From Chlorobiaceae bacterium (GTDB lineage: Bacteria > Bacteroidota > Chlorobiia > Chlorobiales > Chlorobiaceae): a stretch of 64,000 nt of DNA. Positions within the stretch are counted from its first letter, which is position 1. The number at the start of each line of letters is the position of its first letter. Shown here piece after piece: positions 15,969-27,002 of this stretch. Location: the NCBI GenBank assembly GCA_013334525.1, contig JAAXXK010000005.1, forward strand, positions 18,857-82,856. Reading direction: 5' to 3'. The notes below the pieces were generated by a model. It saw only the letters and a list, made by a program, of their open reading frames with translations. It ran no database searches and was not told the DNA's origin. Made by a program: the position numbers and the translations under genes.

Positions 15969-17081
15969 TTACTGCGGTTTCGAACCGTCATTTCCGGACA
16001 GGGTAGCTAATTGTCCGCATGCCGCATTTATAGCCGCGCCCTGACTTTTTCGGACGGTGACGTGCAAACCGGCATCCAGCAACTGCCTTACGAACGCGTT
16101 TTTACTGTCGCTGTAAGCAGGCTTGAACTTGAAATTAACGATTGGATTATAATCAATCAAATTAATTTTGCACGACAGCCTCTTTGCGAAGCGGGCAAGT
16201 TTTCGGCCATCTTCGACCGAATCGTTAATTCCCTTCAGCATCATGTAGACCAGGGTTACCGGTTGGCCTGTTTTTCGGTTGTATGCCGAGATCGCGCTGC
16301 TGAGCTCATCGAGGCTGTAGTTTTTAGCGACAGGCATCAGCAGCTCCCTTTTCTGCTGGTCTGCGCTGTGGAGTGACAAGGCGAGCTTGATCCTGAGGCC
16401 CGAATCGGTCAGGCGCTGTATGCCGGGCACCAGGCCTACGGTGGAGATCGAAATTCGTTTTTCGCTGATGCTGAAGCCATAATTCTTTTCCGTCATCGTG
16501 CCGATCGCCTCAAATACGTTGTCGAGGTTCAGGAGTGGTTCGCCCATACCCATGAATACGATGTTTGTTAGCCCCCGGCCATACCTTTTCAGGGCGTCTT
16601 CGTGCATCGCATAGACCTGGTCGGTCATTTCGAACGCGAACAGGTTTCTCCTGAAACCCATTTGCCCGGTGGCGCAGAAGGTGCAACCGAGAGGGCAGCC
16701 GACCTGGGCCGATATGCAGGCTGTCATTCGCTCTTCCGAAGGGATCAGCACGCTCTCCACGAATTCTCCGTCAGGGAGGCTGATCAGGTATTTGGATGTA
16801 GGCGACTGGTTGCAGGCGACGGTTCCTCCATCTTCGCTTTCGGAGCGGACAACCGAAGCCGACCGGATCGCCCAGTCGACCGCGAGCCTGGTGCGCAAAG
16901 CCATGCTGATTGAACTCATCGTTTCGAAATCACGGGCCTGCATGCCGTAAAGCCAGCGGTGAAGCTGGGCGGCCCGGAACCTCGGCTCGCCCATATCCGC
17001 CATGAGGTCGGCAAGCTGATTTCTGGTCAGCTCCTTGATGTTCGGCAGGAGAGGCTCTGATGACTGATGGTTATTGCTCAT
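15969..17081 (-). CDS. rlmN: 23S rRNA (adenine2503-C2)-methyltransferase (radical SAM)
   Basis: CISAQVGCPLGCTFCATGQMGFRRNL, GMGEPLLNLDNV, ISISTVGLVPGI, LALSLHSAD. Confidence 0.96.
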   Translation of the reverse strand: MSNNHQSSEPLLPNIKELTRNQLADLMADMGEPRFRAAQLHRWLYGMQARDFETMSSISMALRTRLAVDWAIRSASVVRSESEDGGTVACNQSPTSKYLISLPDGEFVESVLIPSEERMTACISAQVGCPLGCTFCATGQMGFRRNLFAFEMTDQVYAMHEDALKRYGRGLTNIVFMGMGEPLLNLDNVFEAIGTMTEKNYGFSISEKRISISTVGLVPGIQRLTDSGLRIKLALSLHSADQQKRELLMPVAKNYSLDELSSAISAYNRKTGQPVTLVYMMLKGINDSVEDGRKLARFAKRLSCKINLIDYNPIVNFKFKPAYSDSKNAFVRQLLDAGLHVTVRKSQGAAINAACGQLATLSGNDGSKPQ

Positions 17082-17225
17082 TTCTTGTTGCTGTAGGTAC
17101 AGGATTGGAGGTTAATTTTCATAGGGGCTGACAATGATTTGCCATTGCCGTTGATCGATAAAAAAAGTAAGTTATAACACAAATAAATTCCTGTCACACA
17201 GTTAGTAAATCAGTGCGAGAATATA

Positions 17226-17567
17226 ATGTCCCAGGAACCATCGAAAGAAAAAAAGGATTACAATCATCAGTTGCTCGATAAGATGATCCATGCGAGGATA
17301 CGTTTTGCCGCACTGGCATATCTCCTGAGCGTCAATGAAGCATCGTTTGTAGAGCTTCGCGACAGCATCAGGGCTACGGACGGTAATCTCAGCATTCACC
17401 TCAGGAAGCTTGAGGCCGTCGGTTATGTCGAATGCATCAAGAGCTTCGAGAGCAGGAAGCCTTTGACAAGTTATCGGGTGACCGAAACAGGACGCGAGGC
17501 GTTTATACGTCATCGTCGCCATTTCGACATGTTCTGTGAGGATTTGACCGGATTGCAAATGGCCTGA
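17226..17567 (+). CDS. Winged-helix transcriptional regulator (MarR/ArsR-like)
   Basis: MIHARIRFAALAYLLSVNEASFVELRDSIRATDGNLSIHLRKLEAVGYVE...YRVTETGREAF, a typical wHTH. Confidence 0.8.
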   Translation: MSQEPSKEKKDYNHQLLDKMIHARIRFAALAYLLSVNEASFVELRDSIRATDGNLSIHLRKLEAVGYVECIKSFESRKPLTSYRVTETGREAFIRHRRHFDMFCEDLTGLQMA

Positions 17568-17703
17568 AACAGTTTTCCGATCGGATTTTCTCGTGATCGG
17601 CAGCAAGCTTTTTCAGTACCCTTGATCCTCAAGTCCCGGCATAGCCATTTATTTTTTTCTTGCGTTCTACACCGTCGTTTTTTGCCAACCATTTCCTGAC
17701 CCG

Positions 17704-18765
17704 ATGATTATTCCCGAATATGGCCGGACACTGACTTCGAATGAATGGCAGCCGGTCATCGATGAGTTGCTCGACGGCAGGCACATCATTCTTTCGACCC
17801 ACGAGAATTCCGACGGTGACGGCCTTGGCAGCGAAGTTGCACTTGCTGTTGCGCTCAAGGCCCTTGGCAAGGAGGTATCGATCTTCAATCCCACAGAAGT
17901 TCCTCCGAATTACCAGTTCCTCAGGGAAACTTTCGATATAAAGGTTTTTCGTGACCGTGACGAAGAGAGCATGCAGGAGATCTATCTGGCAGATTTGCTG
18001 GTCGTGCTTGACGCCAACCTTCACGATCGCATCGGTAAAATCTGGCCTCACGTGGAATTTGCGCGTGAAATGAGCAAGCTCAGGATCGTTTGCGTGGATC
18101 ACCATCTCGAACCTGAGGATTTCACCGATCTGACGATCTGCGAAACCTATGCATCTTCGACCGGTGAACTGGTCTGCGACCTGATCACGGCCATGGAGGC
18201 CCATACCGGCAAGGTTCTGTTCACTGCCGATTCGGCATCGGCCCTCTATGCGGCGATCATGACCGATACCGGATCGTTCAGGTTTCCAAAGAGTACCCCT
18301 TACGTCTACCGGGTTGCCGGGCTTCTGGTTGAAAAAGGCGCCAATCCGGAACTGGTCTACGATCGAATCTACAACTCACTGACGCCCCAGGGACTGAAGC
18401 TCCTTGGCTTGTCGTTGTCAAGCATCAGGATCATTGAAGAGGGGCTGGTCTCATGGCTTTTCATCAGCCAGGAGATGCTTGTCCAGACCGAAAGCAAGCT
18501 TTTCGACACGGACCTTATCATCCGCTACCTGCTGAGCGTGCCGACGGTAAAGGTTGCCGTGCTGATTGTCGAGATGCAGGATGGCCGCACCAAGGTCAGT
18601 TTCAGGTCACGCGGCAGGATATTCGTCAATCGGCTCGCCGGGCTCTACGGCGGAGGCGGCCATATGAACGCCGCAGGCGCATTGCTTAAAATGTCGGCGG
18701 ACAAGGCGCAAATGGTCATTCTGGAAGATCTTCGTAAGTTTGTCCATGAAGAGGTCAAAGAGTAA
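17704..18765 (+). CDS. DHH-family phosphoesterase (NrnA-like oligoribonuclease / pAp phosphatase)
   Basis: STHENSDGDGLGSEVAL (DHH motif I variant), VVLDANLHDRIG, VCVDHHLEPE, DTGSFRFPKST, C-terminal GGGGHMNAAGA (DHHA1). Confidence 0.9.
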   Translation: MIIPEYGRTLTSNEWQPVIDELLDGRHIILSTHENSDGDGLGSEVALAVALKALGKEVSIFNPTEVPPNYQFLRETFDIKVFRDRDEESMQEIYLADLLVVLDANLHDRIGKIWPHVEFAREMSKLRIVCVDHHLEPEDFTDLTICETYASSTGELVCDLITAMEAHTGKVLFTADSASALYAAIMTDTGSFRFPKSTPYVYRVAGLLVEKGANPELVYDRIYNSLTPQGLKLLGLSLSSIRIIEEGLVSWLFISQEMLVQTESKLFDTDLIIRYLLSVPTVKVAVLIVEMQDGRTKVSFRSRGRIFVNRLAGLYGGGGHMNAAGALLKMSADKAQMVILEDLRKFVHEEVKE

Positions 18766-18801
18766 CACTGTCATTCTATCATTAAACTTTTTCGTTATAG
18801 C

Positions 18802-20319
18802 ATGAAGATTACCGTAACAGCAAAAGATGGTACGTCGGTCAAGGCAGATATCCTTGCCCTGCCGTTCAATACGAAAGATCTGAAAAAAGAGGCCGCAAAA
18901 GTCCTGCAGGGCCTCGGAATAAATGCGAGCGCAGCCGAGGATTTCAAGGGATCCGCAGGTGAGCTTGCACTCCTGTATCGTCCAGCCTCAGGCAAGGGGG
19001 CATCGCGGATCGCGCTTCTTGGCCTGGGCGAGGGCAAAACCAACGACGATTACCGCAAGGCGGCAGAATCCCTTGCCCGCAAGGCGGTCGATATGCATCT
19101 TGGCGTTGTGGCTTTCGACTGTTCGGAAATGACGCAATGGTCGAAACATTCGAAGCGGAGCCCCGAATACCTTGCGGCCTTGCTGGCGGAAGGTTTTTTG
19201 TACGGCGCCTATCGTTTTGACCGCCTTAAAAGCGACAAGCTCGATAAAGAGAAGAAGAAAGGTGCCGACAAACCGAAAACGGTCGCAGAGCTGGTGCTTG
19301 CCGGTTGCGGTGAACATACCCCCGAAGTTGAAAAAGGGAGCGATTCAGGCTCGATTATCGGATTATGCCAGAATATGAGCAGGGATCTGGTCAATCTTCC
19401 GGGCAGCCACCTTTCGGCTGAAGATCTTGCCGAGGCAGCCAGGGAGGCAGGCAAAAGGGGTTGTTTCGACGTGACGGTGTTCGACAGGAAGAGGATCGCG
19501 GAACTGGGGATGGGTGGGCTTCTGGCCGTCAACCAGGGCAGCGAGCAGCCTCCGACATTCATTATTCTCGATTACCAGCCGAAAGGCAAGCACAAGAAGA
19601 GCGTTGCCCTTGTCGGCAAGGGCGTCACCTTCGATTCCGGAGGTATCTCCATCAAGCCGGCCCAGGGAATGGACGAGATGAAATCGGACATGTCCGGAGC
19701 AGCCTGCGTCATCGGCACGATCGAAGCCGTTGCCCGTCTCGGCCTGCCGGTCAGGGTCATCGGCCTTATTCCGGCGACCGACAACATGCCCAGCGGCTCT
19801 GCACTGAAGCCCGGCGATGTCATTACCACCATGTCCGGCATCACGGTTGATGTCGGCAACACCGATGCTGAAGGGCGGCTGATCCTGGCCGACGCACTGA
19901 CCTATGCCAAAAAGGAGTACGATCCAGATGTGCTTATCGACCTGGCGACCCTCACCGGGGCTTGCGTCGTTGCCCTGGGCCATCAGGCGGCCGGCCTGTT
20001 CAGCAACGAAGACGGACTGGCCGACGATCTTTTCAGGTCAGGGCAGTCTACAGGGGAAAAAGTCTGGCGGATGCCTCTCTGGGAGGAGTATGATGAACTG
20101 ATCAAGTCGGATGTCGCCGATGTGAGCAACACCGGCGGACGATGGGGGGGAGCGGTCACTGCGGCCAAGTTCCTCGAAAAATTCATCGACGGGCACAAGT
20201 GCTGGGCACATGTCGATATCGCCGGGCCTGCCTTTTTGGCGAAAGTCGGCGGCAAAGCGCCTGGAGGAACCGGTTTTGGCGTGCGTCTTCTGGTTGATCT
20301 TTTGAAAGGGTGGTCGTGA
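18802..20319 (+). CDS. pepA: Leucyl aminopeptidase (M17)
   Basis: VGKGVTFDSGGISIKPAQGMDEMKSDMSGAA, NTDAEGRLILADALTYA. Confidence 0.97.
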   Translation: MKITVTAKDGTSVKADILALPFNTKDLKKEAAKVLQGLGINASAAEDFKGSAGELALLYRPASGKGASRIALLGLGEGKTNDDYRKAAESLARKAVDMHLGVVAFDCSEMTQWSKHSKRSPEYLAALLAEGFLYGAYRFDRLKSDKLDKEKKKGADKPKTVAELVLAGCGEHTPEVEKGSDSGSIIGLCQNMSRDLVNLPGSHLSAEDLAEAAREAGKRGCFDVTVFDRKRIAELGMGGLLAVNQGSEQPPTFIILDYQPKGKHKKSVALVGKGVTFDSGGISIKPAQGMDEMKSDMSGAACVIGTIEAVARLGLPVRVIGLIPATDNMPSGSALKPGDVITTMSGITVDVGNTDAEGRLILADALTYAKKEYDPDVLIDLATLTGACVVALGHQAAGLFSNEDGLADDLFRSGQSTGEKVWRMPLWEEYDELIKSDVADVSNTGGRWGGAVTAAKFLEKFIDGHKCWAHVDIAGPAFLAKVGGKAPGGTGFGVRLLVDLLKGWS

Positions 20320-20395
20320 GAGCTGCCCGAAGGGTTTGGGAGTGTTGTAGTTGTCCCCTGGATTTTCAATGAAATAATTACAAGATTCAGTCGCC

Positions 20396-21100
20396 ATGGC
20401 CGTTGTCAGACAGAACCCGGTAGTGATCATTCCCGGGGTGCTTTTCTGGGATTCTCTCTACGAGGTGATGAGAGATGCCCTGTCAGCATGGATTCCGAAG
20501 GAGAAGATTGCCATTGCCCCGGTCAGCATGCTCGACTGGGTAGGGTTTCCCCCTTCCCCCGAGCGCTCGACCAATCGTGTCATGGCGACCCTGGACCTTG
20601 CGGTACGGAAGATGGCCGCCCGTTTTCCCGGTGAACCGGTGACCATCGTAGCCCACAGCGGCGGGGGCACGGTTGCCATGGTCTATCTCCTTGAAAATGC
20701 GTTCCAGGGGGATGTTTATGCCGTGAACGGAATGGTCGGCAGGCTGTTAACCCTCGGAACCCCATTTCATACGCATGAACATTTCGCAAAAATCAAGACA
20801 GATTTTATCTTCAGCCATCTGAGCGCTGAATTTTTCCGGAAGTACCATGTGGTGTCGGTTGTCAGTGACCGGTACCGCGGCTCGACCAGCGGCAACATGC
20901 TCGAAAGGCTTTGCAGCATGTTCTACCTGAGCGTCACTGACGATGGAAATCTTGACGGCGATGGAGTTGTTCCTGCAAAAAGCTGTTTTCTTGAAGGAGC
21001 AGAAAATGTTACTATACCCGAATGTGAGCATCTGCCGGCACCACACACAAGGTGGTACGGCACCAAAGAGGGAGTTGAACAATGGATAGAATGGCTTTGA
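20396..21100 (+). CDS. Alpha/beta hydrolase / lipase-like protein
   Basis: [15 protein letters not shown] and nucleophile elbow [18 protein letters not shown]. Confidence 0.7.
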   Translation: MAVVRQNPVVIIPGVLFWDSLYEVMRDALSAWIPKEKIAIAPVSMLDWVGFPPSPERSTNRVMATLDLAVRKMAARFPGEPVTIVAHSGGGTVAMVYLLENAFQGDVYAVNGMVGRLLTLGTPFHTHEHFAKIKTDFIFSHLSAEFFRKYHVVSVVSDRYRGSTSGNMLERLCSMFYLSVTDDGNLDGDGVVPAKSCFLEGAENVTIPECEHLPAPHTRWYGTKEGVEQWIEWL

Positions 21101-21105
21101 AGCCC

Positions 21106-21927
21106 ATGAAGCGTATAATCGTACTGTTGCTTGTGGCCGCGATGGTGGCCGGAATCTCATCGTGCACCCAGGATCAGCAGAAGAAGGAGGAGCAGCAGCA
21201 TCTTGAGTCGATGATGGCGATCCTCGTCCAGGTACAGAAGAACCTTGGACGGATTCGCCAGAAAGAGGCCGTTGTCGTAAGGCTCTCTTCGGACGTCGAG
21301 GGCAGGAAAACGCAGAGCGCGGAACAGATCGGCAAGGAGATCTACAGCAACATACGGTTCATAGACTCGACGCTTTCGGCCAGTAAAAACCTGGTCAGCA
21401 GGCTTGAAAAGGAGAACCATGATTCCAAATACCGCGTAGAGGCGGTTGACCGCATGACCGGCGACCTGAAGGGCGACATCGAAACGAAGGGCAGGGAAGT
21501 GGCCACCATGAAGGGTGAGATTTCCAAGCTCAACAAGCAGATATCCCAGCTCATGTCAACCGTCGACGTCATGGACGAGGTCATCAGCGATCAGGAAAGC
21601 CAGATGTCGAAGGCGTACTATATATCGGGAACGACCGCTCAGCTCGCGGCCAAGGGTGTTCTTGTCGCCCCGGGCGGTATCGCACGTTTTTTTGGCGCCG
21701 GACCCGTGCTTGCCAACGATTTCGATACGAAAACCTTCAAGCAGATCGATATTTCCGAAACGAGGGACCTGTTTTTCGACAAGCCATCCCGCAATCTCCA
21801 TATCATCACTCCGCACACCAAGGGCTCCTATGATCTTGTGGGCGGTAAAAATTCCTCTCTTCTCCTGATAAGGGATGAAGCGGAATTCTGGAGAAAATCA
21901 CGCTGCCTGATTATCGTTGTCGACTGA
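21106..21927 (+). CDS. Coiled-coil lipoprotein of unknown function
   Basis: MKRIIVLLLVAAMVAGISSC lipobox, then a charged heptad-like stretch. The listed ORF begins at 21082; Met 21106 gives the cleaner signal peptide. Confidence 0.6.
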   Translation: MKRIIVLLLVAAMVAGISSCTQDQQKKEEQQHLESMMAILVQVQKNLGRIRQKEAVVVRLSSDVEGRKTQSAEQIGKEIYSNIRFIDSTLSASKNLVSRLEKENHDSKYRVEAVDRMTGDLKGDIETKGREVATMKGEISKLNKQISQLMSTVDVMDEVISDQESQMSKAYYISGTTAQLAAKGVLVAPGGIARFFGAGPVLANDFDTKTFKQIDISETRDLFFDKPSRNLHIITPHTKGSYDLVGGKNSSLLLIRDEAEFWRKSRCLIIVVD

Positions 21928-22056
21928 GCCGCATTTCCAGCCCGTAGCATCGGGGGCCGCAGTAGCCATGGATGCACGGTAGCCGCATGTGTATTGAAAA
22001 CAATAAGTTGTCAACCGCAGGTATTGCGGAGGGATTCGAATTAAAACTCAGGGTGC

Positions 22057-23400
22057 ATGAAGATTACCATATTTGGATCCGGTTATGTAGGTCTTGTTAC
22101 AGGGGCATGTTTTGCAGAAGTTGGCAACGAAGTGCTGTGCGTCGATATCGACGAGGCCAAGGTCGCCCGTCTCAAAGAGGGTGAGATCCCGATTTATGAG
22201 CCCGGTTTGGAGGATATTGTCGTTGAAAACCTACGCGAAGGGCGCCTGAAATTCACCACCAGCATCCCTGAAGGGGTCGCTTTCGGTATCTACCAGTTCA
22301 TCGCCGTCGGCACGCCGCCCGATGAGGATGGATCCGCAGATCTCCGTCATGTACTGAGCGTCGCCGAAAGCATTGGGCGTCACATGGAGGATTACCGCAT
22401 CGTAATCAACAAATCTACAGTTCCTGTCGGTACGGCCGATCTGGTTCGTCAGACGATCGGTACGGTGCTTGCCGAAAGGGGGAAGGAGATCGATTATGAC
22501 GTTGTTTCCAACCCTGAGTTCCTCAAGGAGGGCAATGCCGTCGACGATTTCATGAAACCGGAACGCATTGTTGTCGGCGTGGACAACCCGAGGACTAAAG
22601 AGCTTCTGCGTAACCTCTACTCGCCCTTCAATCGCAGCCATGAGCGCTTTATCGCCATGGATATCCGCTCGGCGGAACTGACGAAATACGCAGCCAATGC
22701 GATGCTGGCTACCAAGATAAGCTTCATGAACGAGATCGCGAACATCTCCGAGCGTGTCGGTGCGGATGTCGAAGCCGTGCGCAGGGGCATCGGCTCAGAC
22801 TCGAGGATCGGCTTTGCCTTTATCTATCCGGGGGTCGGCTACGGCGGTTCCTGTTTTCCGAAGGATGTGCAGGCACTGGAACGCACGGCAAGGAAACATG
22901 GCTACGATTCCCGTATCCTGCAGGCTGTCGAAGCGGTCAACAACGACCAGAAGCTTCATCTCGTATCGAAGATCCGTGAGCATTTCAAGGGTGACCTCAA
23001 GGGGCGGGTGATCGCTCTCTGGGGCCTGGCCTTCAAGCCGAACACCGACGACATGCGCGAGGCTCCGAGTCGCCGGGTCATGGAGGAGTTATGGAAGGAA
23101 GGGGTCAGCATCAGGGCCTACGATCCCGTGGCCATGCACGAAGCGAGGCGGCTCTATGGAGATCGCCAGGATCTTGTGCTCGCCGAAAATCCGGAATCGG
23201 CCGCAAAAGGGGCCGATGCCCTGGTCGTGTTGACTGAATGGATGGTATTCCGTAGCCCCGATTTCGACCAGATCCGCAAATCCCTGCGCCAGCCGGTGAT
23301 CTTTGACGGAAGGAATATCTATAACCCTGAAGTGATGGAGCAGCTCGGATTCAGCTATTATTCCATCGGCCGGTTGGCCCGCGTGGCGAAACTTACCTGA
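22057..23400 (+). CDS. ugd: UDP-glucose 6-dehydrogenase
   Basis: [79 protein letters not shown]. Confidence 0.97.
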   Translation: MKITIFGSGYVGLVTGACFAEVGNEVLCVDIDEAKVARLKEGEIPIYEPGLEDIVVENLREGRLKFTTSIPEGVAFGIYQFIAVGTPPDEDGSADLRHVLSVAESIGRHMEDYRIVINKSTVPVGTADLVRQTIGTVLAERGKEIDYDVVSNPEFLKEGNAVDDFMKPERIVVGVDNPRTKELLRNLYSPFNRSHERFIAMDIRSAELTKYAANAMLATKISFMNEIANISERVGADVEAVRRGIGSDSRIGFAFIYPGVGYGGSCFPKDVQALERTARKHGYDSRILQAVEAVNNDQKLHLVSKIREHFKGDLKGRVIALWGLAFKPNTDDMREAPSRRVMEELWKEGVSIRAYDPVAMHEARRLYGDRQDLVLAENPESAAKGADALVVLTEWMVFRSPDFDQIRKSLRQPVIFDGRNIYNPEVMEQLGFSYYSIGRLARVAKLT

Positions 23401-24206
23401 GGAAAGTGCTGTAGCGGCCCGTTACCGCGTCCAAGGCGCCATAAGGCTCCTGATTGCAGGGCTGAGTTCGTGTAGGCTATGGCTTTGCCGACAGCATCGG
23501 CCATAGCCTCACCCTTCGCCAGACCGGACGCTATGGCTGACGACAGGGTGCAACCGGTTCCATGCGTATTGTTCGTGGCTATTCTCCGGTTTGAGAACCA
23601 GTAGAACCGTCCCTCGTGCAGCAGGCAGTCGCGGCATTCGCTTCCCTCCCCATGTCCCCCTTTGACCAGTACAGAATTTGCGCCATCACGCTGGAGCATT
23701 CTCGCCATCTTTTCGATCTCGGCTTCACTTGACGGATTTTGTTCGCATCCACTCAACAGGGCCGCTTCGGGCAGGTTCGGGGTTATCAGTGTCGCAAGCG
23801 GGAAGAGTCGCCTCATTGAAGCGGCAGCATAGGCGGGAAACAGCTCTTTGCCGCCCGTAGAACGCAAAACGGTATCCAGTACGACAGGAACCCTCTTGAG
23901 GCCGCCGATAAGCTCTGCGACCGTTTCTGCGGCCTCCTGCGAACCGAGCATGCCGATCTTGACCGCATCGATCCCGATCTCCTCTGCAATTGCTGTGAAT
24001 TGTCGTGCGATGAACGGTGCCGGAACGGCATATGAATCCAGTACCCCCATGGTGTTCTGGGCCGTTATGGCAGTGATGACGCTCAGCCCGTAACAGCCGC
24101 ACGCAGCGACAGTTTTCAGGTCTGCCTGTATTCCCGCCCCCCCGCTGCCGTCTGAACCGGCGATGGTCAGGACGGTGGTGTAATCTTTTTGCTGGTTCAT
24201 TGCCAT
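23358..24206 (-). CDS. thiD: Hydroxymethylpyrimidine/phosphomethylpyrimidine kinase
   Basis: [55 protein letters not shown]. Confidence 0.96.
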   Translation of the reverse strand: MAMNQQKDYTTVLTIAGSDGSGGAGIQADLKTVAACGCYGLSVITAITAQNTMGVLDSYAVPAPFIARQFTAIAEEIGIDAVKIGMLGSQEAAETVAELIGGLKRVPVVLDTVLRSTGGKELFPAYAAASMRRLFPLATLITPNLPEAALLSGCEQNPSSEAEIEKMARMLQRDGANSVLVKGGHGEGSECRDCLLHEGRFYWFSNRRIATNNTHGTGCTLSSAIASGLAKGEAMADAVGKAIAYTNSALQSGALWRLGRGNGPLQHFPQVSFATRANRPME

Positions 24207-24811
24207 ATCTGGTTGACCAGAGTCCTTGTGGCCGATACAGGGTCAATGGCTCCTGAAACCGCCGATATGACCGCGACGGCCGATGCCCCGGCGGCCATTA
24301 CCTTCCGGAGATTGTCCATATTTATACCTCCTATGGCAACTACCGGCAGGCCTGACGCTTTGGCGATCTCACGAATCGGAGCCGTTCCGAGGGGCGGTGA
24401 GGTTTTTTCCTTTGAAAAGGTAGGGAATATGTGTCCTGCGCCGATATAGTCTGCGCCATCGTCGCGGGCTTTTTCGGCTTCAGCGGCGCTAGAGACCGAA
24501 ACACCGATGATGGTGTCCGGACCCAGAAGTGAACGCGCAGCGGAAGCCGGCAGGTCATCCTGTCCAAGGTGCACGCCGTCAGCGTGCATGGCCAGGGCGA
24601 TATCTACCCTGTCGTTGACGATAAAAACGGCGTCACGTTGCCGGCAGAGTTCCTGTATTCTTGAGGCCCATTCATAAAGCTCCCGTCCGGAAGCCGTTTT
24701 CCTGCGCAACTGTACCATGCGGGCACCTCCGTCAAGGGCCATGCCGGCAAGTTTGACGGGACAGAGGTGCTCATCGGTGATGACGCAGAGAAATTTACGG
24801 GGAAGTATCAT
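24197..24811 (-). CDS. thiE: Thiamine-phosphate synthase
   Basis: [70 protein letters not shown]. Confidence 0.93.
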   Translation of the reverse strand: MILPRKFLCVITDEHLCPVKLAGMALDGGARMVQLRRKTASGRELYEWASRIQELCRQRDAVFIVNDRVDIALAMHADGVHLGQDDLPASAARSLLGPDTIIGVSVSSAAEAEKARDDGADYIGAGHIFPTFSKEKTSPPLGTAPIREIAKASGLPVVAIGGINMDNLRKVMAAGASAVAVISAVSGAIDPVSATRTLVNQIWQ

Positions 24812-25461
24812 AAGTCAATAAACGATTGAAACCTGTTGATCGTAGCGCATAAAGCTCCGGTATCCAGAAACGGGCCAAGGGCGGCAATGCCGTAGGCTCC
24901 GTTTTCGATGCAGGCGTAAGCTTTTTCAGGAGTGATTCCACCAACGGCAAATACCGGAATCGAAACGCTCCTGCACACTTCCTGAAGCGCATCGAGCCCT
25001 TGTGAAGGCCCGAAAGCCTCCTTGGAGGGGGTCGGGAATACCGGCCCGAAGAGCAGGTAATCGATGCCGGCCCTTGCAGCCTCGACCGCCGTTGCCTTGC
25101 CGTGAACGCTTCCGCCTGCGATCAGGCCCGGGGCTGCCTTCCGGACGATGTCGCAAGGACAGGCGGATTCGGGAAGATGTACACCGTCGGCCCCTGTCGC
25201 AAGGGCGATATCGAACCGCTCGTTGAGCATGAGCAGTGAGCCCGAAGCCTTGATGAGAGGGGATAGCTGAAGGCAAAGCGAATGCACGGCTCCCGCCTCA
25301 AGTCCTTTCTCGCGAAGCTGGAAGATTACCGGCACTGAACCGGCAAGCGCTTCGGACTGTGCGACAGCAAGGCCTCGGTTTGACAGATGCTCAACTCCGC
25401 TGCTGACCACCATCAGGCGGGGGAGTCGGGAATTATTTATAACCATACATTCCAATTTCAC
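24808..25461 (-). CDS. ThiE/TenI-family protein (second paralogue)
   Basis: [89 protein letters not shown]. Confidence 0.88.
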   Translation of the reverse strand: MKLECMVINNSRLPRLMVVSSGVEHLSNRGLAVAQSEALAGSVPVIFQLREKGLEAGAVHSLCLQLSPLIKASGSLLMLNERFDIALATGADGVHLPESACPCDIVRKAAPGLIAGGSVHGKATAVEAARAGIDYLLFGPVFPTPSKEAFGPSQGLDALQEVCRSVSIPVFAVGGITPEKAYACIENGAYGIAALGPFLDTGALCATINRFQSFIDL

Positions 25462-25565
25462 GCACGATAACTATTTTTCAAATGTATTCACAATGAAGCG
25501 CCTGTCTTCGTGCCCCATCGAGACAGTGCTTTAGTCATATTTGTCAAATTACAACCCAATCCATT

Positions 25566-26039
25566 ATGGCATCCATCGAGGAATTACTGAATAAATCCGG
25601 ACTCGTCCTTCCAGCCGTTGCGGCTCCTGCAGGACTTTACCAACCGGCGATCCGCATAGGGGAGCTGGTTTACACTTCAGGACAATTGCCGCTGGTCGAC
25701 GGAAAACTCCTGGAACCCGGAGGAAAGGGAAGGGTAGGCGAAACGAGCCAGGATGATGCTGCAAAAGCAGCCAGGACGGCGGCGATCAATGCCGTGGCAG
25801 CTCTCAGGTCGGTGGTCGGTTCTCTCGACGCCGTTTCCCGGATTGTCAAACTGACTGTCTTTGTTTCAAGCGAGCAGGGCTTCACGAACCAGCATATCGT
25901 TGCCAATGGGGCATCGTCCCTGATCGGAGAGATTTTTGGTGACGCGGGACGACATGTCAGAAGTGCGATCGGCGTCGCAGCGCTGCCTCTTGATGCCAGC
26001 GTCGAAGTCGAGCTGATCGCTTTTTCCCCTCTTGCCTGA
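25566..26039 (+). CDS. RidA/YjgF-family protein (YjgF_endoribonuc type)
   Basis: PAGLYQPAIRIGELVYTSGQLPLVDGKL...AARTAAINAVAALRSVVGSLDAVSRIVKLTVFV...VGVAALPLDASVEVE-type pattern. Confidence 0.88.
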   Translation: MASIEELLNKSGLVLPAVAAPAGLYQPAIRIGELVYTSGQLPLVDGKLLEPGGKGRVGETSQDDAAKAARTAAINAVAALRSVVGSLDAVSRIVKLTVFVSSEQGFTNQHIVANGASSLIGEIFGDAGRHVRSAIGVAALPLDASVEVELIAFSPLA

Positions 26040-26220
26040 ACCTCCATCCCGTTCAGCCGCCTGTTTTTATTGAAACTCTCCTCTCCGATTGACAAGGGGA
26101 GGGGAGAGGGTTGATCCCTGAATGGCGGTTTCTAAATCCATCCTTGAACCTCTTTGCTCACCAATTCCATCTTGATCATCTATTAGGATATCAATCATTA
26201 TGGATGAGTATGTCGTGCAC

Positions 26221-26700
26221 ATTAAATGGTGATCAAAAGCAGGTATTATCATAATAATTTTATGATATAAGCTTTCAACAATATTATTGAAGTGTCGTAT
26301 TTATAGCCGTTTAGTTTGGTTTATTGTTGTCTGTTTATATTAATCTTAATGCTTATATCTGTGATATGAAATTTAGTAAAGTTTTTATTAGATAAAATAA
26401 CCTAATTTCTTTAAATAAAAATAAATATGATAATTTACATGTGTAATATATTATGTATTAAGTTGAAAAATAAATGCCACATTAGATGGTATTTGTTGTG
26501 AGATAAAATTTTTATTAACAGTTGAGTTGTGTTTTAATTTAAGTGGTTATAAATCTATTTAAATGTTTGGATTATTTGTGGGTAATTACATTGTAATAAT
26601 TTACATTACTGATAAGTGGTGTGCTGTTATGGAGTTAAGTAATTGTGTTGAGAGGTGGTTATAAAATGGATTAAACTAGGTTTGTATGTGAGGTTAATCG
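26221..26700. other. Strongly AT-rich non-coding island
   Basis: Hand count gives 114 G+C in 480 bases (about 24%). No ORF in the supplied track covers it. Confidence 0.85.
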
Positions 26701-27002
26701 CTTCGTTATTGTGGGCTCAAAAATGATCTCCCCTTGTCGGTCGCAGCCCGGCGGTTTAATGGTTGAATGTTTTTTTGCGAATTACTCTTCTCTTCGGTAA
26801 ACTAAAGGGCTGGCTCCTGCTGTAACTGTATTCATTTCCGGTTGCTCCGGGCCAAGCCGGAATCCCATTATTTCTCCAGGTACTTCTGTTTCAGGAGTCT
26901 CTGCATTTCCAGGCCGGTTCGTTATCGTCTTCAGGCCTTATCCATTGACGGCATGGTGTTTGTCATGCATTTTCCTTTACATATCCCTTAAAGACAGTTC
27001 TC

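Noticed and set aside
26425-26465. Possible dif-like site (TAATATATTATGTATTAAGT) in the AT-rich island
   Set aside because: Only a partial match to the XerD half; the XerC half and 6-bp spacing do not fit. AT-rich background makes chance similarity likely.
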